A stretch of 64,000 nt of DNA. Source: Lichtheimia corymbifera B2541 (Eukaryota; Mucoromycota; Mucoromycetes; Mucorales; Lichtheimiaceae). Both the position numbers and the translations under genes were made by a program. Shown piece by piece: positions 56,393 to 64,000 of the stretch (positions within the stretch are counted from its first letter, which is position 1; each line of letters begins with the position of its first letter). Below the pieces are notes generated by a model. It was given only the letters and a program-made list of their open reading frames with translations. It was not told the origin of the DNA and ran no database searches. The stretch spans positions 1 to 64,000 of the forward strand of contig JNEU01001143.1 of NCBI GenBank assembly GCA_000697475.1. The letters are read 5' to 3'.

Positions 56393-56600
56393 GGTGCGAG
56401 AATGATCATGTTGTAACCCCGCCTGCCAGCGTCTATATAAAGGCTCGGTCCTTGTTCACTCGCTTGCTTCTCTTTCACCGAAGAACTTTAACTGGGGTAG
56501 TCTACCTTACTTCTCCCGGTCACTCTGACCTTCGAAGACGACACATGTGCTCTCAAGACAACGGTTCATGATTCTTCATCCATGAATGTCCTGTTCACAG
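56393..56600 (+). other. Promoter-like orphan segment, possible solo LTR
   Basis: It begins tgtaacactc and ends tgttcaca, with a consensus tatataaag at about 56434-56442 and a CT-rich initiator-like stretch 25-40 bp after it. No ORF follows. Ty3-type LTRs often start TGTAACA and contain a TATA box, but I found no second copy and no matching short flank, so this stays a hypothesis. Confidence 0.3.
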
Positions 56601-58017
56601 ATGAGCATATACTTGTTCAACGTTATCCAAAAGAAAATGATCAAAGTGCTAATAGAAAAAAATTTGATGGTGTCTAAAGGAAGCCGTCATCGGAAGCTGA
56701 AAAAATTGGAAGATGGGCTCTGGAAGGTTCTTGTTAGATCAAACCCATGAAGGGGTTGTGTTTATGCTTGTATACAATGTTTATCCATGAAGATGCCATC
56801 AATTTTTTGTACCATTTGAGCACAGCATGTAGTTCGTGATAGCCTATGATGGATGGTTTTATATATGATGGATATTGCTACCCTGATTTATGCATAGACA
56901 TTCAATCACACTTAATGGCTCTTTGTCCCCCATAATGGATAGCTTTATTTTCCATGTACTCATATCTGTGATGACCTTGATATTTCATTGTTATCTTACT
57001 TTGATTGTTCTTGTTATCGTCTCTTTCATTAAACCAAGAACTAATCATATTTTTTGGTGTATTCACATGTCTGCAATAATTTTTGGTGTAGCTTCCTCCC
57101 AAGATGCATATACAACCCACTTGGTGGTATATAACGGTTGCAGTCTCATAGAAGAAACAAAATTACGATCAAAGTAAGCCACCATGATAATAAACCCCTC
57201 AGCCATGTTAGAAAAACAGGAATGCATCAACCTCGTGACCGAGAACAATGTTGTCGAAACAACAATGCATCAATTATGTGAGCACTTTGTATATCATTTT
57301 CTTTAGGTTTGTAAAAAAGGATGAATGGCCACGGTAAGGTTGTTGCTGTAACCGTCCTGGTGGCAGAGCCACTACGGGGAGCAGAGGAATTTACCGAGTG
57401 GGTCGATACAAGGTGACTCCAACCTTCAGCATCCGAACGACCCGAAGGAAGCTCAAGGACACATCCAGTTGGCCTCGTATGATCCGTCCATCTGACTGCA
57501 AAGGTTTAGGCACGCAAATAATGTTATGAGGCTTCCCTACGCCATAAGGCTGCGGAAAATCCCCTCGCGTTCTAAAGACTTGCAGTGAGAGAAGTGTAAA
57601 GAAAAGAGTATTGTTTTGTGGCCCTTTTTATAATTGTTAGACAATTTAGGCTCCGTGTTAAAAAGTTTTCGACCAATAACAAGTAGTCCGCTGTGTGCTG
57701 AGGAACGACAAAGCACCACCAATACACATATACATCACACCTTCCAGAGCAGCAGCCATCATATCACCCATAACAACATGTGTCATCCCTCTTATTTCTA
57801 GACGTGTTGACATGTTAAATCTCCCACTATTATCTCTTTTTACAAACAGTGTATCTTCATGATAAAGCATCTCTTAGTCTTTTTTACAAACACGTAGAAA
57901 CCGCCCTTTATTCCTCCTCTATCATCCACACTAATTGATGTATCTATGCTGCAATCCACTAACAAAGTCTATTTCATATTGACGTAAACAAGGAAAAGCA
58001 AAGTATATGTCTTGTGT
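56601..58017. other. Intergenic region, no supported gene
   Basis: About 1.4 kb. A more GC-rich island at 57310-57560 stands out from its AT-rich surroundings and has an open minus-strand reading without a recognised motif. The plus frame 56890-57177 is hydrophobic but AT-driven. Confidence 0.4.
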
Positions 58018-58366
58018 TTATTGGGCAGCTTGTTGCTTAGCAGCGATTTCCTCAGCTCGTGCACGGTGTTGGAGCAAGATATCCTTCTTTCCTTCAATCA
58101 AGGCGTTTTGACGTTCAAGGACACCGTTCATAAAGTAGCCGAAACCACCAAAGACGACAGCAGCAGCCAAATGTGAGCTTGGGTCTATAGAGATACAATC
58201 GCATGGGTTGAGTTAATAGATCGCGTCTAATGATGGTGTGGTTGTTTTTTCTTTTGTTGTTGTTCAACATACTGGACAAGAGAGGACGTCTTTGCAGACC
58301 GAGAGCGTAAGTGCGAACAAGAACACCGAATGCTGCAAAACCGGAAACGCTGGTGAGGACGCTCAT
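58018..58366 (-). CDS. Small mitochondrial membrane protein, probably complex I accessory subunit (NUXM-like)
   Basis: Exons 58273-58366 and 58018-58184 (minus) give 86 aa. Visible features: a first hydrophobic helix (GFAAFGVLVRTYALGL), then QRRPLL, a second short hydrophobic stretch (AAAVVFGGFGYFMNGV), then a charged helix (LERQNALIEGKKDILLQHR) ending in Ala/Gln. The pattern of aFGv..R.yaLGlQrRPll followed by GGfGYf.n...erQ..li..k is one that I associate with a small fungal complex I subunit (NUXM type). The location in the inner membrane is inferred. It could also be another small respiratory-chain or assembly protein. Confidence 0.6.
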
Positions 58367-58830
58367 GATCGAGTAGGGAATGTGGAGTGAAGAGTTGAGC
58401 GATACTACAAACTTGGGCCCTGCCCGGAGACGAAAATTCATGACGTCGCAACCATCCATCTTGTGCAGCTGTGAAGAACGGCAAAATGTTTCTCCTCCCC
58501 ATAGTGATGATATCCTCTACATTCCACGTATCCTTATCATCAGTCAACCCCACTCACTCATCATAGCATTTTAAAGATCAATCCTAGTCACATGTATACT
58601 CAATAATAAAGTAAAGCTGTGTGTCCAGAACAAAACAAATTGATATGTAATACAAATATAAGGGCCATTATACATGATGATAGAGAGAAAAAAGAACTAG
58701 ACAAAAGGAAGAAAAACGAGACACACAGACTGTACACGCTATTGAATGTGCGTGTCAACGCGTTATATACGTTTGCTGTTGTCGTCAGGAATAGTAGTAA
58801 AAAAGAACGGACGTGTTGTGTGTTGTAGAT
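58367..58830. other. Intergenic region
   Basis: 464 bp between two minus-strand genes. No gene is seen; AATAAA-like motifs near 58600 may serve the downstream end of the upstream gene. Confidence 0.45.
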
Positions 58831-59208
58831 TTAGTATCGATGAGTATGGTGAGGCACAGTATCGAACTTTTGGTATCCATGCTGTTGTAAGGGCATGGTG
58901 GAAGGTGGTTGCTGATATGGATTGGCTGCAGTAGCTTGCTCAAGCATGTACATTTGCTTTTCGTTTTCGAGAGCGAGTCGTTTGCGCATATCCTTGACGC
59001 TTCTGACAATGTACCAAATCAGCAAGCCCACAATGAGTAAGCCGATCACGATAATAAATATGTAGCGGTCGTTCTTCTTTAACCAGCTCTCTTGTTCAGG
59101 TTCGGCCGTGTTGTCATTTTGTTTGAACCCTGTGTCGTCAACATTTTGCGCCAGCGCAACGTACCACGATGTGGTGGCCATGAATAGGATCCATATGGAT
59201 AGTAGCAT
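58831..59208 (-). CDS. Single-span type I membrane protein, unknown
   Basis: 125 aa in one exon (minus). The ATG at 59208 opens a signal-peptide-like hydrophobic start (about 1-21, MLLSIWILFMATT). The ORF stays open upstream to 59433, but that part looks like leader sequence. A short lumenal part (about 22-46, Asp/Asn/Glu-rich) is followed by a strong membrane helix (about 49-68, YIFIIVIGLLIVGLLIWYIV), then a positively charged stop-transfer (RSVKDMRKRL) and a Gln/Pro/His-rich cytosolic tail. Topology is clear; the family is not recognised. Confidence 0.65.
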   Translation of the reverse strand: MLLSIWILFMATTSWYVALAQNVDDTGFKQNDNTAEPEQESWLKKNDRYIFIIVIGLLIVGLLIWYIVRSVKDMRKRLALENEKQMYMLEQATAANPYQQPPSTMPLQQHGYQKFDTVPHHTHRY

Positions 59209-60345
59209 CGGGTTGACGAGTGGTGGTGGTGGATAATAAAGAAAGGAAAGGGGGGTTGTTGAGAGGAAATAGATAAATGGAATGGAAGGGGATCGTTGAT
59301 GGGAGTGGGCCCAACAAGGTGAAAAGAGTGGCGTAAAAGGGAAAAAGAGTAAAAGGGAAAAGACACGATCATAATACCCGTTCCTGTTTCTTACCTCCTC
59401 AATTGACTGAGTCAATACACACCACACACCCACTCAAACCAGATCGGGGCTCTCTCTCTCTCGCTCACTCACTCACTCGTCGTGTGATTGCACCTGCTCC
59501 TCGCACACACATATAAAGTCCGTACTTTGGGATAAGCATACGGATGAATAAAAATAGAGAAGTTTATTAAATGAGTTGGGCTTGGTCAAGTTCCACAGCT
59601 TTATTCTCTCACTAGTGAGCATAGACATGTATGGGGTCTTTTTAAACTCATGAAGATATGTACTATGAGTAGATCTACATATGCCACGAACAAGATCTAC
59701 ATACACATCAATCCTTTATATAGGAGACGATGGCATCACTTTTACATACCATCAATACGTACATATACATTGATCCATAATTTTCTCCGCCAACTTTGGT
59801 AACGTGTAGTGTTGCCACCGCATCCAGCATGGCACTAACCGTTGCGTGTAACCATCCGGCAACAAAAAGAAAACCATGCATCATGATGGATTGGCTTGCG
59901 GAGCGGGGACTGTTGCACTTGAATCATGGCCGTTTGTCTTTTTTGTCATCACCCTTTATGATATAGCTGATCTATTGTCGATAACAAAACAAAACGACAT
60001 TATAAGTATACACGATCCTCTTTTTTCTTTTCCCCTCCTCCTTACATACTACACTTGCACGTCATATTGATATGCCCCATACATACACGCACACCCTATA
60101 CGTATCAAGCTCTGATGATGATGGTGATGATGGTGTCCAGCCGTAGCCTGCTGTAGTCATTGTTCACTCAAGCTGAGGATGAATCAAATGTCACCTCACA
60201 TATATGCTGCTGCCATGGCTACATGGTAGCATCCAAGCAGCTGGGTGTCGTGTATCCAATTGGCAGCCGGTGCATTGAAAAAGAACCGACAGATTTAAAT
60301 CATACGACTCCATTCTTTTCTTTTCTTTTCTCCCTTGTCTCAACC
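59209..60345. promoter_or_regulatory. Divergent promoter region, membrane protein gene and COX9
   Basis: About 1.1 kb between divergent start codons with a CT/CACT repeat at 59452-59480 and a gatgatggtgatgatggtg tract at 60113-60133. No supported gene. Confidence 0.5.
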
Positions 60346-60516
60346 ATGATTGCTCCCATCACTGGTAAATTTCGCAAGCAGTTCGCCAAAGATCTCTCCA
60401 TTGCCTTGACGCTTGGTGGTGTCGCTGGTGCATGTTGGTGGCATCTCTACCATTTGCCCATGGTTCGACGTCGCGACGCTTACTACGCGAGACTGGAAGC
60501 CAACAAGAACCAGTAA
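60346..60516 (+). CDS. COX9: Cytochrome c oxidase subunit VIIa (Cox9)
   Basis: Small inner-membrane subunit of respiratory complex IV. 56 aa, one exon, with the ATG at 60346 after a TC-rich leader. The sequence has the full family pattern: IAPITGKFRKQ at the N-terminus, one membrane helix (DLSIALTLGGVAGACWWHLY) and the matrix-facing HLPMVRRRDAYYARLE end. Length matches fungal Cox9. It converges on the secreted-protein gene with 285 bp between stop codons. Confidence 0.93.
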   Translation: MIAPITGKFRKQFAKDLSIALTLGGVAGACWWHLYHLPMVRRRDAYYARLEANKNQ

Positions 60517-60801
60517 AATACCAGCTCCATAGGTCGACTTGCTAGCTGCTCTGAATGGTGTTTATGATTGGAATTGATGCTGCTGCTAGTTTGAGTAGAC
60601 GTTGTTAGTTGAAATATACATTTGCAGACGCGTTTTTTCTCTTTGATAGCCCATTCTATGTGCGTTTTGTATGATGGATGAGTGAGTGAGTGAGTGAGTG
60701 ATGGCGGTGCGTGTATTTGCAGATAATTGATATACAAGTACAACATTGATAAGGAGGGGGGGGAGAAGATAAAGTGTATGGATGGCGTTGATGGAAGCTC
60801 T

Positions 60802-61377
60802 CTAGTCGACAACGTTGATCTTGACGGTTTCAGTGGAGGTGATTTGAGTGCGGCGGAATTGCACTTGCTCAACAAAGTCAATAGCATATGAGCCAGGCGT
60901 GGTATCTTCGGGGACAGTCCAGGTCTTGGAATACTTGACATACACATCATTCTTTGCAGTGACAGGGCTATTGGAATTTCAAATAAGCTATCGTGATCCT
61001 CTTTTCTCTACCAAGAGTGCATAAGATTTACCAAGACTTGTGGATGTAGCTGAGTTGCTGCTGCTTTTGGTCACCGGTTCTACGGTGGAAATTGATATCC
61101 AGACCCAAAGCCTTACCAGGAGAAGTTTGCTCTACATATTATATGAAAGACAATCAAAGTTAGATATACAAAGAATTACATGCTTGTCATTTTTCGTACC
61201 ATCAATCAAAGGCTGCATCACATAGGTAATGGTCAAATCTTCGCCAGCACGAACATCCTGGTTGTCCTTGGGCGATTCAATCTTCATGAACTGCAACTGA
61301 GAATAGATGTTGGCAAGAGTAGTTTGAGCAAGAGCGAGGACGACAACAGCCGACAACAAGAGCGATTTAAACTGCAT
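60802..61377 (-). CDS. Small secreted protein, Kre9/Knh1-like beta-sandwich type
   Basis: Exons 61200-61377, 61032-61131 and 60802-60967 (minus) give 147 aa. The signal peptide is about 1-22 (FKSLLLSAVVVLALAQTTLA). The mature part starts IYSQLQFMKIESPKDNQDVRAGEDLTITYVMQP, the common beginning of fungal secreted Ser-Thr/Kre9-Knh1 N-terminal domains. It ends with a beta-rich TTPGSYAIDFVEQVQFRRTQITSTETVKINV. One Cys at the exon 2-3 joint. No GPI tail, so it is likely secreted or wall-associated. The match to the Kre9/Knh1 domain is by general pattern only. Confidence 0.6.
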
Positions 61378-62152
61378 GGTTCTGCAAAAAAAGATAAGGA
61401 TTGAACGACGGGAACGAGTGAAAAAGAAGAAAGAGGGAAAGAAAGAGAGAAATGGAATCCTAAGATGCGATAGAATTGCACAATGATTATAGGAGTGAAG
61501 CGCGGTCATTTCATTTGATAGCTACCACCGCTTCCAAGGGATGCACGTTTAATCCATTCCATGTAGCACATGGTTCCAATCGCCGCTTTGTTGCATCATT
61601 GCTTTTCCCTCCCTAGCTTCCCCTTATTCCATGATGCAATGGCAGCTAACTCGACTCGAATCGCTTTAACAACACCCACACAATAGACATACAAGGTTTT
61701 ATATAGAACAATCCTTTATGTAAATCGTAATTGCTTTGATGCCAACAGCAAACTTTAATGTGACACCATCCAATATTACGAGTCAGATGAAGTTGCACAA
61801 GCATCACCTTGTTGGAAAATCACACACATCAAGTACCAGGGAATACTACTACTCTAAGCCATATCCAACACCTGCAATCCGTAAGCCAAGTCTTTTATGG
61901 CCCACCACGCTGGATTTTGAGATGAGCCATTTTTAACTCCCTCTCGTATTTCTACCACGGAATCTCAATTGATTGGTTGTGCCACCGAGAGATCATGCAT
62001 CATTTTGTATGATGGATTATCCATAATGTTAGACGGATGGCTCCAATGATCATATCCACGATAGCACATGTCACAACCACTCATACCATCACGAAAAACG
62101 AATGCAACTCCTGGAATTAATGACTTGTTTTATATACGAAATGAGAAGCCTT
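61378..62152. other. Intergenic region
   Basis: 0.78 kb between two minus-strand genes. No gene is seen; the plus frame 61736-61936 has no motif. Confidence 0.5.
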
Positions 62153-63436
62153 CTAAGGCTTCATCAACAATTTGCCGGTAGTCTTTCGGCTCTCGATATC
62201 CACATGAGCTTGAGCAGTATCCTTAAGATCGTACACCTTGTGAACATGGGTCTTGATATGTCCATTGGCAAGGAGATCCCAGACTTCGCCCCACCACTTT
62301 TTCGATTCCTCACGTGTTGCCATATAAGCGAACAATTGCGGACGCATGAATTTAAGATTCTTTTCTGCAAGTCGTGCTACAGGGAACTATATACATCTGC
62401 TTGTTAGCATTTGTTTTTATGCATGGATGCTATGTACTCACCGGTGGCACCACACCAGAGGCATTACCAAAGGAGATAAAGGTACCCAATCGTCGGGCAC
62501 AAGCCATGGAAATTTCAAAGGTGTCCTTGCCAACACCATCCAAGACAGCATGACAACCCAATCCATTTGTAATTTCGTTGACCTTGCTGACAACGTCCTC
62601 TTCAGTATAAATGATGGTATAGTCGGCTCCATTTTCGCGAGCAAGCTTAGCCTTTTCAGCTGTGCTCACAGTACCAATGACAGTGGCACCAAGGTAACGG
62701 CACATTTGACAAAGCAGAAGACCCACGCCACCAGCAGCTGCATGAACAAGAATGACATCTATAGATCACAGCAGCACGTGTTTAGCCCGATACCACGTCT
62801 TTAAAAACATCCTACGTATACTCACCTCCTTTTTTGACAGGGTATCCATCACGCACCATGGTCCATGCAGTAAGAGCTTGAAGGCCCACAGTGGCAGCTT
62901 GATCATAGGATACTTGATCACTGATCTTTTCGACACCCGAAGCCTTGGCAGCAGTGTACTCGGCATAGGTCTCAGCACCAAAGTAAACCACACGATCGCC
63001 GACCTTGAATTCAGTGACTTCAGGACCCACTTCACTCACTTCTCCAGCACTGCATCCGACATGTTAATGCACCCTCCAAAAAGGTGGTGTATGTGCTTTT
63101 CGTTTTACCTTTCACGACCAGGGATAAAAGGGGTGGGTAATGGGTAGAGACCAGTACGATGATATGTGTCGATAAAGTTGACGCCTAGTAGGTTTACGTT
63201 GATGATAATCAATATCCACTGCAACCAACACGTAGCGTCATTGTTATCGCGTTACCAATAGCATGGTTCTTGATAATGACATTGTTTCCTTCGGCTTTGG
63301 GGATAGGGACATCCTTGTAGAGAAGCTTGTCAACACCACCGGGTTGCTCAACAACGATGGCTTTCATGGTAGTAGCAGTAGACATGGTACGACGAAAAAG
63401 AGGAGTGGTAACTCGAGAAGAAACGTGACGAAACAT
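62153..63436 (-). CDS. ZTA1: NADPH:quinone oxidoreductase (zeta-crystallin/Zta1-like MDR)
   Basis: Medium-chain dehydrogenase/reductase without catalytic zinc that reduces quinones with NADPH. Exons (minus): 63256-63436, 63109-63184, 62826-63049, 62442-62758 and 62153-62386, giving 343 aa. The start at 63436 gives an Arg/Ser/Thr-rich lead of about 23 residues that could be a mitochondrial presequence; an internal ATG (MSTATTMKAIV) would give a cytosolic form. Landmarks: NFIDTYHRTGLYPLP and PFIPGRE, GDRVVYFG, QALTAWTMV, VHAAAGGVGLLLCQM (NADP-binding AAxGGVG), LDGVGKDTFE and a C-terminal AHVDIESRKTTGKLLMKP. Closest by pattern to yeast Zta1. Confidence 0.93.
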
Positions 63437-64000
63437 GGATAAAAAGAAACAAGGAATTATTATGCGCCGCAAAAGTGAAAGGGAGATGGGCTTTGATTTG
63501 TCATCCGTGTAGATCCGACAATCCACCGCGGGAACATGGATCAACTATCTCACGCTATTCGGGATAATCACTGCTGTTGCTATGCTTTAGTGTGTCAAAA
63601 AAGATTATCATCAATGATTTGAATCATTTACTTTCCACTGCAACTTTCCTATTACTATCGTTGGGCATATATATATATATACATTTGGCTACAGCTGAAG
63701 CATTTATCGGAAACTTCTCCACAGCTGTGTTGTTGACACTATTGTATTCATCGTGCATGGATGTCAAGGTGTGATGTCTTTATTTGGATGATGCCGTGAC
63801 TATGGTTACAGCTAATTAGGCTACCCTGGACAACGCCCTGCTTTTGGATATGGATGATGCGTTTCTGATAGCAACAGATGATTGTGCTTCCATTTACCGA
63901 TATGCATGAATAGAGAAAGACAAGAGGAAACGTTGCTTCAGGAGATGTGAGGAGGAGGATAATATCCCACATCCGATCGTGACTATTTCCCTCTTTTAAT
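63437..64000. other. Window end, promoter of the quinone reductase gene
   Basis: About 0.56 kb. A TA repeat (ta tract at 63669-63681) and short frames on both strands, none supported. Confidence 0.45.

Noticed and set aside
60483..60950. 155-codon minus-strand frame
   Set aside because: It overlaps Cox9 and the last exon of the secreted protein in a different frame, and has low-complexity Ser/Leu composition.
1..64000. CRISPR arrays, rRNA or tRNA genes
   Set aside because: No regularly spaced identical repeats with unique spacers were seen, and no cloverleaf with a convincing B-box (GGTTCRANNCC) was found on reading; a tRNA scan would be needed to exclude one firmly.

Overview
This window is eukaryotic, and almost certainly from an early-diverging filamentous fungus of the Mucoromycota (Mucorales-like; the genus cannot be fixed by eye). 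Genes are compact and split by many short introns of about 50-120 nt with GTAAGT/GTATGT donors and TAG/CAG acceptors. The encoded proteins have fungal or general eukaryotic relatives. All gene models below were spliced by hand, and every multi-exon model gives a complete open frame with GT-AG junctions.

Region 1-4.6 kb is repeat-rich. It holds an inverted-repeat (fold-back) element, a family of about 75-bp degenerate units, and one retroposed intronless gene for a zinc-knuckle protein. That gene has a poly(A) tail and a perfect 14-bp target-site duplication. A second dispersed repeat (about 3.5-4.2 kb) recurs near 55.4-56.1 kb.

Region 4.6-17 kb carries a membrane-anchored mitochondrial-type nucleoside diphosphate kinase, a 15-exon amino acid permease, and a tandem pair of monocarboxylate-transporter-like MFS genes. 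Both MFS paralogues need a 2-nt micro-exon (GG) at the same position to keep frame; this is the most unusual observation in the window. Region 17-31 kb has a TPR/F-box/LRR protein, an Alba-domain Rpp25-like RNase P/MRP subunit, Trm9 tRNA methyltransferase, an Hsp70 without EEVD (Ssb-like), a secreted acidic protein, mitochondrial bL19, an Eaf3/MRG15 chromodomain protein and Tim13.

Region 31-50 kb has a CNOT11-like CCR4-NOT subunit, the PP2A scaffold subunit A, transketolase, Spt6, a Ser-rich small protein, an Asp-rich GPI-type protein and malic enzyme. Region 50-64 kb has an F-box-like protein, NAC beta, a C2HC finger micro-protein, an Ecl1-family protein, a 3.7-kb gene-poor stretch with the second dispersed repeat, a likely small complex I subunit, a single-span membrane protein, Cox9, a secreted protein and a quinone oxidoreductase.

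The genes are mostly housekeeping and show no operon-like co-function. Several themes recur: mitochondrial respiration and import (NDPK, bL19m, Tim13, Cox9, complex I subunit), Pol II transcription and mRNA decay (Spt6, Eaf3, CNOT11), and NADPH/carbon metabolism (transketolase, malic enzyme, quinone reductase, carboxylate transporters). Many neighbours are divergent pairs sharing 0.7-1 kb promoters or convergent pairs separated by 130-170 bp.
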